Below, one piece after another: positions 1 to 12,105 of a stretch of DNA of 64,000 bases. This stretch comes from Anthopleura xanthogrammica (Eukaryota > Cnidaria > Anthozoa > Actiniaria > Actiniidae), in contig OZ025207.1 of NCBI GenBank assembly GCA_964019055.1, positions 12,957,357 through 13,021,356 on the forward strand. Direction: 5' to 3'. The translations under genes and the position numbers were made by a program. The notes below the pieces were generated by a model. That model was not told the origin of the DNA, searched no databases, and saw only the letters and a list, made by a program, of their open reading frames with translations. The number at the start of each line of letters is the position of its first letter. Within the stretch, counting starts at the first letter, position 1.

Positions 1-144
1 TCTGGAGGTGAAGGTTGTCGGTAAGGATACCAGGTGATGGCCCTCTGCAGATTTGAAGGGAGTGCGCCGTTGGCATGAATGCCGGTCACTGTGCAGGTTA
101 GTGCAAGTAAAAGCAGAGGTAATCATATCTCACTATTCATGGGT

Positions 145-2625
145 GTGTACAGCAGTGATAATTTTGGGGTGGTGTGCTCAATAGACTTGCATAAGACACC
201 ATTCAGACTTCCATACAAGTAGAGTATCAACCTGGGAAGACTAGAAGTTGAATCATTTCTAGGTGACCTAATCTTGCATTAATGATGTTCGGCTAGACTG
301 CTATCACAAGGTTCTATCATAGGATTGTAATTTAATAAGTTTTTTTTACCAGCAAAACAAGACCTCAGTTTCTTTAAAATCTTAAACATTTTCTTACACT
401 TTTTCATAAGATAATAACATGAAATAATAAAGCAAACTGAAATAGATGAAAAAAGAAAGTTTTTATAATTGAAAATAATTAAATGATAAAATGTGAACTG
501 AAAGAGATGAAAAATTATACTGATTATCAGGATCAAATGAAAAGCACAAAAAATGGAAAGCAATTCAAGATAAAATGATTGAATGTAAAAGCAAACTATT
601 CTCCAACAAGAAAAATCGACAAACAATAAGTGATATATAATATGAGAAATTTACTTGCAAATAATTTCCTTGTTTTTCATGAAACTGAGGTCTTAACCAA
701 ACTATTATCAATTCAATAAAAAATCTCACAAAATCAAATTCAAGCTAAAAGATTGGATACAAAAATTCAGCACTGTCAAATCATTTCAAACGTAAATCTT
801 TATCTGAAAATTGATTCAAATATTTCTGCACCAAATTAATTATTTTCTGGAAAATGAAACAAAAACATTTCTATTTTAAGTTAAAGCATTTCTAAAGCTA
901 AAGATGTTTCAGAAATCAATTTAAAATCAACCAAAGCAACTACAAATTATGTATTGTTATGTCCATTCAAAAAAAAACATTCTTCTGCAGAATTAAAATA
1001 AATTATTTTTGATACATCATACAGACAAAGTCTGCCTAAATTTTAGTATTTCTCAATTTCCTACCATATGTCCCAAATATACGATGGGAAACACCAAAAA
1101 TTAGCTGTGCAAAATTGTGAAATAATACACAAAAAGTGCAAACAAATAAATCCAAGCCAAACAAGGCAAATGTGAAATGGAAAATGAATGAACAGAGGAC
1201 AAGGTGAGCCATCAAGGAATGGCATTCATACACCATACCTCACATTCAAGAAACCATTAGACTTGAATGAAATGAAACTATTATTACAAGTAAAACCAAG
1301 AGTTGTTTTACTATGAATTAATGTCCAATGCACTTATATTAAATGCACAAGCTGTCCAAAATTCTTCAAACCAAATACTTGATAATTTAAACATTGGCAG
1401 AAAATCAAAAATTTATTTTGAGTTCAAATGTGATGCAGTTCATTGCGATACGTGTAGTTGCTTATGATTTGGAAATGCAAATATTGACAGTGCAAATATT
1501 TCAAATATCTTTCACTACTTATGTATGGCTCATTTCCTTCTGTTAAGAAGTTGTTTTGCTGGTGAAAAAACTGATCTTAGGAAATAAACACAAGATAAAC
1601 ATAAGAAAAACATGTAGAGGTCACATCTACCATATGAAACAATTGACTAGGGATAAACCGGAGGCTATTTAGATTTTCTTTCGCTATTAGAATAACACAT
1701 GCTACACAAATGAAAACTTTTTTAGGGACGAGAATATAACCATTGAATATCTATAACAGCTCGGTTTCCCTTAGTGTAACATTAATAGAGTGGATTTCAT
1801 ATGATTCTTAGCATGTTAGATGGCATGACATGTCCTGACATTGGAATGGCTTCCCATTACTTTATTGCATTTTGTTATTCCTGTATCTATTTATTCCCAA
1901 TATAAAATCTACTCTGTTAAACTAATGTTTAAACTTCTTAGCAAGTACTGATCTTAAGATATAAATGAAGGAATCGTAGGCTAGGTATCTAACACATAAA
2001 ATGTAAGGCTTTTGCAACCAACAGTCATGTGGAAAATATCTAATTTTGTTTCTCAAAACATTTATTTGATTGGTTATGAGATGATCAAAATCCTCTTCTA
2101 AATTACTATTTTGGGCTTACCTTATGATATGGATCTTTAGATATGAAGTGTTTTGGTGGTTCATCAACTAGCACATGACTGTAAGCTGCAAAAGATGTAA
2201 TATAAACTTAGTCCCCTTAGCACCTTTATTACATTAAAGTCAAAAAAATCATAGTTCTGGTAACCTAGGAGATACTGAATTAATTATAGGTCTGGTAACC
2301 TAGGAGATACTGAATTAATTATAGGCCCAGTCCCCTAGCAGATACGGAATTAATTATGGACTTAGTTGATGGTCATGTGATGAATTCATAAATACATTAA
2401 CACCTAAGGACTTCGGATTAGTTTTTCATATTAAATTGCATGTTGGTAGTTTCCTTTTCGGGATAGACCAGCTCATTTTTCACAAGTCTAGTAGCCTAGA
2501 AACTTCATTATTTTAGTCTTCGCAAACCAGGTTGATAATCACATACACTTAATGGAAGTCTGAATACATCTATAAGTCTATTAATCACACCACTCCAAGA
2601 TATACATCACTGTTGTGCAGTAAAA
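145..2625. repeat. AT-rich element with inverted ends of about 140 bp
   Basis: The stretch at about 145-280 matches the reverse complement of about 2470-2625, including the shared pieces AGACTTCCAT, TATCAACCTGG and GAAGACTA, with several mismatches. This looks like the two ends of an old transposable element or fold-back. The interior (about 280-2470) is very AT-rich with no convincing reading frame. It holds smaller hairpins, for example around 1775-1800 against 1905-1930, and a 35-bp tandem repeat. The element lies left of the point where the palindrome arm enters the window. I do not recognise a family. Confidence 0.5.
2252..2356 (+). repeat. 35-bp tandem repeat, three copies
   Basis: Three copies are spaced exactly 35 bases apart; the shared piece GATACTGAAT (GATACGGAAT in the third) starts at 2271, 2306 and 2341. 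The first two copies are nearly identical and the third has diverged. It sits inside the AT-rich element. Confidence 0.85.
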
Positions 2626-3187
2626 CCTATGGGTAGTGGGGAATGGTTATCTTGTAAGACTCGTACTTGCACTGACCCTCACAGTACCAAGGCTGGCTTT
2701 GCCATCGAGGTACTCTCAAGAATCTGTATGGGGTTTCAGAGTCTGATATCCCTATTGACAGTGTTCATCTTCAGAGCAGCCAACTGGTTGTGGTTTCATA
2801 AGATGGCTCTTGTCGGGACAGTAAGTACTGCCTGGTCCTGGTCTACCGGGGTAGTGAGACTTGGTGCTGGTAGGACCTCGGGGAGGTATTTTTTTTTGTA
2901 AGTCCAAAAAGGGTGTGGAGAGGGTAAAGATGGAATTCATTAAAAAAACACAGGAAAACCACTAAGTCCAAAATCAAACTTTATTTCAAACACAACACAC
3001 AACAACCATAATTTACATGGGAAAAAAATACAAGGGAAAAAATTACAAGGCAAACTTTGACAACTTACCAAAATAATCTAAGTGCCCACTTCTCTGTGTC
3101 TTTAGGACTCCTGGAAAATTTCAAAGTATAAATCAGAAGAAAGTCATGAAAAGCCCCTACCACCCTACTAAGTAAATTCTCCCTCCC
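2626..3187. other. Stretch with no recognisable gene
   Basis: Short open frames exist on both strands around 2629-2940 but overlap each other and show no domain or splice context, so I treat them as chance. The rest is AT-rich spacer leading into a C-rich block. Confidence 0.5.
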
Positions 3188-3295
3188 CTACCCCAAGAAT
3201 ATTTCCCTCCCCCCTATATGAGTAACCCCTCCCCCCAGTATAAGGCTTCGACCCCTTCCCCCCAATATGTCGCTACCCCCTCCCCCCAATGTGAG
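3188..3295 (+). repeat. C-rich degenerate tandem repeat
   Basis: About four imperfect units of roughly 30 bases each carry a CCCCTCCCCCC-type run (TATATGAGTAACCCC, AGTATAAGG, CAATATGTCG and CAATGTGAG variants). The complementary strand has repeated G-runs that could form a G-quadruplex. Confidence 0.7.
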
Positions 3296-3879
3296 TTAAA
3301 CCCAGTTGTAATTGACCAGAATTCTTTTATTTCTATTTCAAGTCATTCAATCAGAGAGAAGTCCAGGGATATGAAGACAATATAATCAAATCCACTGAAG
3401 TTTTTTCGTTATAGTTTGAGTATAGGCTTCAATCATTCCAGTAACATGATTGCCAAAGTATCCAATAATTGTCTTGTTCAAATTTCAGTGAGATTGTAGA
3501 GTGATTTTACTTAAAACTTTGCTTAATCCAATTATACTTTAAGGGCAATACATTAAGGTCCATGAACATTTGTAAGGAGCGGATGTTTCTTTCTGGTAGG
3601 CATGCAACACTATAATCGGTATATTCATGAGTATTAATATCAAGCAACTTAAATCCTGACATATATCATTGCATGTCTGAACATTGTAAAATGTAAAGTT
3701 TAATAATATTTCTTTCTTTCTGGTAGGCTTGTGACACCGTAATTGGTATAATCATGAGTATGAATATCAAGCAACATCTTCAAATTCAATAATATGTAAT
3801 ATAGCCGGTTTGGGATTGAGAATTTAGACTTTAAGTAAAATCACTCTGCTTGTTCTGGTCAATTACAACTTGGTTTAAC
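3295..3879. repeat. Fold-back (MITE-like) element
   Basis: The left end (GTTAAACCCAGTTGTAATTG) is mirrored at the right end (CAATTACAACTTGGTTTAAC), giving inverted ends of about 27 bases. Inside, an inverted pair around 3490-3515 and 3830-3850 shares GAGTGATTTTACTTAAA, and a stretch around TCTTTCTGGTAGGC is duplicated at about 3588 and 3711. There is no reading frame. It is a non-autonomous inverted-repeat element of unknown family. Confidence 0.7.
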
Positions 3880-3944
3880 TTTATCTTTCAAAATAAATGA
3901 TGGACAACAGACGACTCAAGTATGTGTATGCATGTGTGTGGATC

Positions 3945-4279
3945 ATTCGTTTGAGGCATGCTGCAAAGCTGGATCAAAAAATATTTCATAGTCACATAAC
4001 ATCATATAATATCCATTTATCATACTCATTGTGGTATCAGTGAAGACAGATGTATTGATTCTTACCAGTAACAAGTCTGATACTGCTCTCATTCCTTCTT
4101 CATCAGTTACAGATTGGCATTGTTTTGTTACCATTAATTAACATCATGTCTTTCCACACGTTTTATTCATTTTTGTTGTTCCCATATCACAGCATTAAGG
4201 TTGATGTTGAACCATTAATACAGACCAAGGTCTTGTAGTTTTTAGCCCCCATGTCATTTGCAGCATGCCTCAAACGAAT
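3945..4279. mobile_element. MITE-like element with 24-bp inverted ends
   Basis: The end ATTCGTTTGAGGCATGCTGC at 3945 is mirrored by GCAGCATGCCTCAAACGAAT ending at 4279. The total length is 335 bp, and the ends are perfect over about 20 bases. No transposase frame is present. Family and target-site duplication were not determined. Confidence 0.75.
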
Positions 4280-5961
4280 ATAATGATTGGTATGTGTAGT
4301 TCACCCCTCCCCCCTTGTCTCAGCATTTTTATTTCTCAATAGTCACAGGGAACATATTGTATGGGTGGGGGTGGTGGAAGGGTTTGCTGGCTGGCTGGCA
4401 TGCCTTTATTACTCGTCATCATAGGATCAATAAAGAAAACAAAGTGATTCCATTTAACCCAAGAAACTGATACTTATCTCTGTCTGTCATCAGTTAACAA
4501 TTATAATGTTAACTTTCTTTCTAAACAAATACAATTCATTTGATGTTTATCATTCTAGAATTGAATGCCTAGTTTTTTTCATAGGTTAAATGGAATCACT
4601 CTGATGTACATCACAAGATTAACCCAAACAGGAGAGTAAATCACTTCGAAGTAGGAAACAAGAAACTGGAGTTTCAAGCACAAGTCTGTTATAGCAAACA
4701 AAAGGATTTTGTGTCAAGAAACATTTTAAACTCTATAATGCCTATCTTTTTGTTGCTTGGTAAATTATTAGAGTGATGAGATTTTTCCACGAGAAAAACT
4801 TGCTTGAAGATGCAAAATATCATCACTCTAATTTTCAAATCTGTTTTCAAATTGATGATTGATAGTTAAATTTGAAGGACCGAAGACATTGACTGAATTT
4901 GTAGCAAGAATAAGAGGTTTCTTTAATTTCTTTTTTCAGACAACACTCTCAACAATTAATTACCAACTAAAATTGTTTTCTCATCTCACTAGGAAAACTC
5001 TATGAGCCAAGTCAAATCTATAAAAAGTTTGGCTTAATTCAATTTTCAATAAACAATGTGGTTAGCTCTCTTGCTGATCGACCCAGCTGATGGCAGCATT
5101 GTCCGTCAATTTGTCCAGTTACAGTAGTACACTGTAGTAATACACTTTTTTTTCACTTAAATTTCTAAACAAAAATCTAATTTGTTTTTTTGGATTACTT
5201 TAAACTCTTACATTCATTTAATTCAAAATTTATCTGTTACCGATTTCTCGTAGGAATTCACAATTTACAATTCACAAAGGGGAACTTTGGTGCATAAGGG
5301 GATCTCCAACCCTATAACCTTCAAACTGTTCCTGACAAACTCTCACAATTTATAGATGCAAATTTCAGTATAAAATTTTGGTGGTTCAAGACTGGACTCC
5401 TATCAGACTTACCTTAAAATTGGTCTTTGCAAACACTTTCAAATTAATTAATATGAATTACTAAACAGGCAAGCACTGGTTACTGAAGACTGATTGAGCA
5501 ATTGACTATCAAACTGATTGATTCTATTTCAAGATTTCCAAACTGACTAACGTTTGCTGGCAAGTTGCTTATCATAAATGACAGCTTCCTGTCATAGCTA
5601 CATATCAAGTATCTTGTGTTCCTTTCATAGCCCATAATCCCCCGCCCCCATTTCTTTAATTGCTATTCACATTAACATTTGATAGCAAAGTTCCTATAGT
5701 TATTCCAGAATGTAAACCTAACATAATAGAAAATAATCACTTCTGAAATGAACATTATTGTGTCCCATGAATGTTGTACTTAACAATAATTTCTTTGAAA
5801 AGAATTATGGCCCATAATGTTTACATTTATTATCATAGAGCCACCATAATTACTACGACAGTACTTGCCAAACTGAATTGAATAAGACTTGTTCAACCTT
5901 GTATTACTATATATGAACATGGGACAAATTAATCACAAAAAAAATCCTAGCGTGCTTTGTA

Positions 5962-6366
5962 TCAAGAACTGCTAATTATTTTTTTCTGGCAAGGTATCTT
6001 AAAAATTGAGCATTGTAGAATCAGTCCTTCATTCTGGCTGCCAAATAACAAAATAACAGAATAAGAAAACAAAAAATCAATTCTGTCTTTTTCCACTGAC
6101 AAACTTATACGATGTTTAATTAGCAAACAACAGTCAAGAGCATTATAACAAGCATTACCAGATGGAAAAGACGTAATATGCTGGTGCAGGTGTGTAACTA
6201 AGGACAATACTATTATAGATAAGCAAGAAATGATAGAGGCAAGCATTTTTAAAATGTGCAACACAGTGACAACCAGCACCAAAATAACAGAAATTGCTAA
6301 TAAGCGTACAGAGACCACTGCATTTGTGATGACAGTCTCTGCTGCTGCTAAGTGTTTGCACTCCAC
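5962..6366 (-). CDS. Hypothetical hydrophobic protein frame (134 codons)
   Basis: An ATG-initiated frame starts MECKHLAAAETVITNA and continues with a run of hydrophobic residues (about residues 14-60) that could form one or two membrane segments. The same frame is found in the right arm at 62463, where a 252-bp MITE interrupts it. I recognise no family, and a second open frame overlaps it. The frame may simply be AT-rich repeat sequence, so confidence is low. Confidence 0.25.
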   Translation of the reverse strand: MECKHLAAAETVITNAVVSVRLLAISVILVLVVTVLHILKMLASIISCLSIIVLSLVTHLHQHITSFPSGNACYNALDCCLLIKHRISLSVEKDRIDFLFSYSVILLFGSQNEGLILQCSIFKIPCQKKIISSS

Positions 6367-6419
6367 AAATTATAGTTCTTTGTTTATTTAGTCAGAGTTT
6401 CATTTTTGTGAAGACATTG

Positions 6420-7050
6420 ATAGTGCCCAAATACATCAATTATCTCATAAAGAGGGGTACTTAAATATTTGTGCTATTAAGATACACAATATATGTTGCA
6501 GCATGCTTTGTATGTAGATTATCAATCCATATGTCGTTGGTATTGCACATAGTAATTGTCACATTATGCTCAACTCTCATATACTAACACCTGTCTACAG
6601 TGAAATACTTACCACTGGTGTACTTCTAGATTCAATCAATACAGGATACAGGTGAGTAATTGATACATGGAAGATATCATCACAAGATAGCTGTAACATA
6701 CTAGTTAATGCTTGTATAGATATTGTCCACTGCTTTTTCCCTTATTAATAGATTACCTAGAGTTAATACAGTCAACAGTTCAATAGCAACAAAACATACA
6801 AATGCTACCTGAATTAAAGTTAAAAAAAGCCAAAATTCTGTCACTAACTCTACACATTGTCCTGTTCTGTAGTGTAAGCTTAGTTATTGCTACTGTACTT
6901 TACTTTTAGATGAAATAAATAGGGGAAGATTGGGGGATAATTGTAAGATGTAATGTCATGGTAAGTGAAGGATGCAATTGCAAATGGCTGTTGTGACATG
7001 GGATATTTTTCTCTCTATCACTACCCTGTGTATAATATTTATTATGAAGC
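6420..7050 (+). repeat. Nested inverted repeat, left copy of the left arm
   Basis: This segment matches, in reverse orientation and with clear divergence, about 13200-13770 of the same arm. Shared pieces include TAACACCTGTCTACAG, the 51-nt exon-like segment and AGGGTAGTGA. Together the two copies bracket about 6 kb of minisatellite-rich DNA. They could be the long terminal inverted repeats of a fold-back type element or the scar of an older, smaller inverted duplication. Confidence 0.75.
6601..6651 (+). other. 51-nt exon-like segment, copy 1 of 4
   Basis: It is preceded by CTGTCTACAG and followed by GTGAGT, so it has both splice signals. In the frame with one leading base it encodes EILTTGVLLDSINTGYR. 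The same unit occurs at 13555-13605 (minus), 54798-54848 (plus) and 62180-62230 (minus). All four keep length, frame and GT/AG. The host gene is not recognised. Confidence 0.45.
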
Positions 7051-7224
7051 TAAAATATAATGTACCAAAGTATTTAATTAATTCTATTAAAAGAAGAAAT
7101 TAAATTTGACTTCCTCACTTTTTTAAATATTTGCTGAAAATTACAAACTAATATTCCCAGTGTTTTTAGTTGTGCCAACAACAGACAAATGAATGTTTAT
7201 TCATAAAATATATTATTAATTTAA

Positions 7225-7252
7225 AATTATTATTATCATTATTATTATTAAA
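7225..7252 (+). repeat. ATT microsatellite
   Basis: A short TTATTATTA-rich run. The mirror position in the right arm (about 61556-61590) is a longer, pure AAT run, so the copies differ in repeat number. Confidence 0.8.
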
Positions 7253-7409
7253 ATTTCCAGCTGGATCTGCATGATCATGGATTACTTTTTCTTCTTCACT
7301 GTCTTGTGCATTTTAGCTTCCTCTTTCTCTGTGACAAGTTAATCTTGGTCCATCCCTGAATCAGTTATTACCAATACAAAAGGTTCAGTACTCTTCTCTC
7401 ATCAAACCC

Positions 7410-7664
7410 TCATGCTTCATAAACACGTTGATGTAACTGGATAAGTGGGTAGGTGGTGTACAGCCATCTATCTTTAAACCTTACTTTCTTTCCATAAGGG
7501 TGTTTGCATGTTTTCTCATTCTTCTTCTTGATGCACAAATACTGTGGATTTAATGTGAATTTGAACTTGCTGGATAAGCTGTCAGTAGAGGATGACTCAC
7601 TGTTCACCTTCAGGAATTGGTTGCTCTCCATCAGGTCCTCTGCACAATCTTCTATTGTACTCAC
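7410..7664 (-). CDS. Hypothetical C-terminal exon, basic protein end
   Basis: This is an open frame of 84 codons ending in VRFKDRWLYTTYPLIQLHQR followed by VYEA and a stop. The last 50 residues are rich in Lys, Arg, Tyr and Phe and contain three cysteines. The N-terminal part (CAEDLMESNQFLKVNSE) belongs to a 118-bp tandem repeat that continues upstream. The right-arm copy (ending 61396) keeps the C-terminal 52 codons almost unchanged but has an in-frame stop and a 4-base shift just before them. It may be the last exon of an unrecognised gene reading away from the palindrome centre. Confidence 0.35.
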   Translation of the reverse strand: MSTIEDCAEDLMESNQFLKVNSESSSTDSLSSKFKFTLNPQYLCIKKKNEKTCKHPYGKKVRFKDRWLYTTYPLIQLHQRVYEA

Positions 7665-7805
7665 CCACTTGCTTCAGAAAAAAACTTGAAAAAGGTTATT
7701 TGTAGGGTATGTCTCACTTTTCATCTTCAGGATTTGGTTTCTTTCCATCAGGTTCTCTGCACAACCTTCCCTTGTACCCACCTGCTTGCTTCAGAAAAAA
7801 AACTA
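7590..7805 (+). repeat. 118-bp tandem repeat, about two copies
   Basis: The piece TCCATCAGGT recurs about 118 bases apart (near 7628 and 7746), each copy ending in TTGCTTCAGAAAAAAA. On the minus strand the unit encodes CAEDLME(S/R)NQ-like peptide. The unit is also duplicated in the right arm around 61010-61210. Confidence 0.75.
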
Positions 7806-8720
7806 GTTTGGATTATCTAACTGACTGTGTGCAACATATCATACGACCCTCGTTCTCTATTAAGACTTGCGTAGTGGGTTAATTTTACGAGTTCGTGTGC
7901 CATCAATTTCCATGCTTCTCTTTTATAATAATGTCGACTTCACTTTTACTCGCCTAGTTCTCTAGCATTACAAGAAGACATTTGAAGATTTCTTGATAAA
8001 TGGACATTTTCCCTTGAAATCTACCTCTGTGCTGTCTTTTTAATGGGTTGTCTCCTCCTCTTCCTTGCACACCTCCCATACTAAACTTGGAGACCACCTG
8101 GTAAAAGACTTTATCATACAGGTCACCATACACTGTTTATGTATTTTGTAGAGATCATTATGATCAGTGAAATGAAACCTTGTAAGTCTCAAGTATTTAT
8201 CGTGAGGCTATGATTATATTAAAATCAGTTTAATTGTATAAAATCGTTTAGGTACACTAATAAGTTTATGTATAAACTAAAGTTAATGTCTACTTTTCAG
8301 CAGACTATAAATACTGTATATTATTAGTGTTTTCAAATAGATTATATGCATTCAAGGCATCAAAGAGACCTAAAGTTGTAACTGCGATACAAAGTGCATC
8401 AAACTAAGCATTGTCCCAATAATAATAGTTGAATTATAAATTTGTAATCTTGATTTAAAGATAGAAACAAGATTACAATATATACACTTGAAAAAAGTTA
8501 CAGAAGACTCTAGGAAAAATGAAAATATTTTGAGAACGAGAGAGAAGACTCAGAAATGCTCAGCACTGATAGAGTTTGTAAGTTCATAGTCAAATGGCAG
8601 CAATAAAGACAGGACCACCATTTTACATGGCCATCCACATGTCGTTCCTAAATTAAGATTGAGTTAATTTGTAAAGGCAGGACTAGAATGACCATACTAC
8701 AGTGTACTCTACATCTGAAT

Positions 8721-8960
8721 ATATTATGCTGTTCACTATGTGAGGCTAGAAGCTACATATCCAGTATTTTCAAATCAATCTTCTGTATGGATCAATGTGC
8801 TATCCCTTCTTTGTCCAACAGGATTATGTTGTTCACTATGTGAGGCTAGAAGCTACATTTCCAGTATTTTCAAATCAATCTTCTGTATGGATCAATGTGC
8901 TATCCCTTCTTTGTCCAACAGGATTATGTTGTTCACTATGTGAGGCTGGAAGAGCTCTAC
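8721..8960 (+). repeat. 100-bp tandem repeat, about 2.3 copies
   Basis: GTTCACTATGTGAGGCT recurs at 8731, 8831 and 8931, exactly 100 bases apart. The right arm (about 59930-60070) has one full unit fewer, showing copy-number change since the duplication. Confidence 0.88.
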
Positions 8961-9448
8961 ATTTCCAGTATTTTCAGAACCATACTATGTGCTGTCTATT
9001 CTTTGTTAGTCAGGATTGCACACATATTTCTTCATATCATCCATGAATGCTTCAGCTTTGGCTAATATCCCTCACTGGCTTTTTTGTAAGATATGTTTTG
9101 CTACAGGAAGGCAAATTCTTCTTTTTCCTGACTTAATTCATGCCATGCCATACCATTGCTTGACTTGTCTTTTTTTCCATCAGCATTTAATACCAACAAT
9201 TTAAAGTCATGACCTCTCTAAGACACAAAATAACTTAAACAGTGAAAGTAACTTCCTTTTAAACAGTTAATAAGGCACTCCCAAGGGGTTGGTTACCCAA
9301 GCTTGTGCTGATCCCTAAAAACTGAGGTTGTTACTGGCACTGATTGAGAGATTCATGACATAAATAGGACAAAAAATTGTTATCCTATATCAGTTCTGAT
9401 TATTTTACTGCTGTACATGATCTGTCCAGATATATTTTGCCTGCATAT

Positions 9449-10012
9449 GGTCTTGTATTAATGTACTTGACACATTCCTGTCTTGTTCTGTACCTTATAC
9501 AATGTTCAATAGTGAGTTGCATCAAGTCCATCACATTTGGATGATTCTAGTGTGCTTGACACATTCCTGTCTTGTTCTGTATCTTGTACAATGTTCAATA
9601 GTGAGTTGCATCAAGTCCATCACATTTGGATGATTCTAATATACTTGACACATTCCTGTCTTGTTCTGTACCTTGTACAATGTTCAATATTGAGTTGCAT
9701 CATGTCCATCACATTTGGATGATTCTAATATACTTGACACATTCCTGTCTTGTTCTGTACCTTGTACAATGTTCAACAGTGAGTTGCATCACGTCCATCA
9801 TATTTGGATGATTCTAATATACTTGACACATTCCTGTCTTGTTCTGTACCTTGTACAATGTTCAATAGTGAGTTGCATCACGTCCATCATATTTGGATGA
9901 TTCTAATATACTTGACACATTCCCGTCTTGTTCTGTATATTGTACAATGTTCAATAGTGAGTTGCATCAAGTCCATCATATTTGGATGATTCTAATATAC
10001 TTGACACATTCC
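9449..10012 (+). repeat. 89-bp minisatellite, about 6.3 copies
   Basis: CTTGACAC recurs at 9466, 9555, 9644, 9733, 9822, 9911 and 10000, always 89 bases apart. Units are nearly identical and carry small open frames that are by-products of the repeat (89 is not a multiple of 3, so no long frame can persist). The right-arm counterpart is 58960-59430. Confidence 0.95.
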
Positions 10013-10314
10013 TGTCTCTTTGTGTATCATGAAAATATTCAATAACAATTTGGATCATTTTATGATCTGTTTTAGATGTTTTTGAGTTGTTCTTAGTTTT
10101 AGATCATATTTTGCTGCATTGAAAGCTTCAGTACACTAGTATGGTCATCTAGAGAAATAGATTGGAGATTGGAGGTTTAGAATTTATATTTAAATACTTT
10201 TTGAATTATGTTTAAAATATTATTAAATACATTTTATCAATTTCATGGCTTCTGCAGATAACACTCTCCTCGTTATGCATAATTTTTCATATCATACTCA
10301 GCCTCATCCAATAA

Positions 10315-10720
10315 TTGATAATTGTATACAGTACATCATTAACATCATCCAATGTCCAACACTACAGGTACCATAATCACATCAGTCCAACCATAACTAG
10401 TCTTGTATACAGTACATCATTAACATCATCCAATGTCCAAAACTACTGGTACCACAATCACATCGGTCCAACCATAACGAGTCTTGTATACAGTACATCA
10501 TTAACATCATCCAAAATATGCACTGCAATGATGTCAGAAAAACTATGTTGTTACATAGTGCAGTCCACACGAGTTGTCTGCAACATGTAATAACAGTCAA
10601 CAGTCCATCTTAAGACCAAAGGCTACTACAATCACATCAGTCCAACCATAACACTGCTGCAACACATCTTTAACTTCATCCAGTGTCCAACACTGCAGTT
10701 ACCACAATCAAACCATAACC
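10315..10720 (+). repeat. 81-bp minisatellite, about 2.5 good copies plus diverged ones
   Basis: GTATACAGTACATCATTAAC starts at 10324, 10405 and 10486 (81-base spacing); more degenerate copies follow to about 10720. The right-arm counterpart is about 57900-58240. Between this and the 89-bp array the sequence is AT-rich with no frame. Confidence 0.88.
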
Positions 10721-11262
10721 ATGAATCAAACATCCTTGAGATAGACAAAAGTGTTTTTCTCACTATTAGAAGTAGCTTTATGTGCAAACCAAAGACAGTA
10801 GTAAGCAGTCAATGCAGAATTGCAGCATGAACCTCAAACCATCTACACAAAGCAAAGCAGAAGTTCTTCATAATGCCTTCCAAAGAGCAGAATTGTAGTA
10901 ATCCAGAAAACAGTGGAAACAAGTTTGAAATCTTTGCAACATCTTTTTCAATAACCTCAAGAAGCGTCATGAAGATGAAGCTGGGGAAGGCAAAATCATC
11001 ATTGAGCAAGGCTTATTCAGCTTTGAGAACCATAGTTTGCACATGTTTAGGTAGGCTCTAGGTTGGACAGATAGCTTGCTTTGATATTGCTCTTGCTTGC
11101 CCTCCCTGGTTTGCTAACTCTGGACACTTGATTCTGTATCTGCTGTGACTTCTCCAAAGCAATAAAAAGTCACAAATATGGTCAGTCACTTTTAGTGCAT
11201 GCCTTCTGGTCTTCTTTTTTCTCAACGAATCCCTTGGTTAACAAGAAATAGCAGGGATTAGC

Positions 11263-12105
11263 ATGCTTCCTGTGGTCTCTCCCATCTTGTTTACTTCTTT
11301 ATCTACAGCTGTGATGCCTTGCTTTTCTACTAGGGTAGTTGCTTCATCTACAGCATCGTTTTCTTCCACAACTGAAATGCCTTCCTCCTCTATTAGGGTA
11401 GTTGCACCACTAGTGTCTTCTTCCTCGACAACTGTGACATCTTACTCCTCTATTAGGGTAGTTGCTCCATCTCCATCTGCTTCAACTACTGTGATGCCTT
11501 CCTCCTCTCAGGTAGTTCCTTTATTTCCAACATCTTCTTCAACAACTCTGATTCCTTCCACCTCTACTAGGGTATACATAGTTCCTCCATCTCCAGCATG
11601 TTATTCGTCAACAGCTGTAATGACTTCTGCCTCTACTAGGGTAGTTGCTCCATCTAAAACATCTTCTTTGTCAACAGCTGGGATGATTTCCTAATCTACT
11701 AGAGTGACTGCTCCATCTTCAGCATCTTATTAATCAACTGTAATGCTTCCCTCTGCTATTAGGGTAGTTGCTTCATCCTTGGTATTTCTGACTTTGCTAA
11801 ATGATGGTTGAAAACTCTACTGGCATCAATGTTAAACTTGGCACTTTTTACTATGGATGTCTCATCACCATCTGCTTGGAAAAAGTCAACTTTGGCTGCA
11901 GGTACAGGTTGCATCTCAAACCTTCTGGGAGGCGTTTCTGCTGCCAAATCCTCTTTGGCAGGACTGAATTCATCAATGGTAAGCTTGGCACTTTTTCCAA
12001 TGGGCATCTCACTATCATCTGCAGGTCTCAGAAACCTTAACCTCCACCTTTGGCACTGGTTAAGGTTCCATTTCAAACATTGTTGATGACCTGTCTGCTA
12101 CCTAA
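11263..12105 (-). pseudogene. Decayed acidic-repeat coding region
   Basis: On the minus strand the 11.28-11.77 kb part is a roughly 63-bp tandem repeat encoding units like GATTLIEEE with stops in some copies. The 11.76-12.08 kb part holds two copies of a longer unit with KSAKLTIDEF / KSAKFNIDAS and RFEMQPVPAAKV. The right arm has the same layout at 56500-57406. In-frame stops (for example after PRMKQLP) break every long reading. This fits a once-coding repetitive acidic protein that has decayed, or a spliced gene whose introns I cannot place. I recognise no family. Confidence 0.4.

Noticed and set aside
2629..2940. Opposing 90- and 62-codon frames
   Set aside because: They overlap each other on opposite strands, with no domain, splice context or conservation in another copy.
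9537..9989. Series of overlapping 61-codon frames spaced 89 bases apart
   Set aside because: They are the same piece of an 89-bp minisatellite read repeatedly. The period is not a multiple of three and no splice signals support them.
11759..12086. Several overlapping frames on both strands
   Set aside because: Only the minus-strand frame shows repeated protein units (KSAK-x-TID). The plus-strand frames are shadows.
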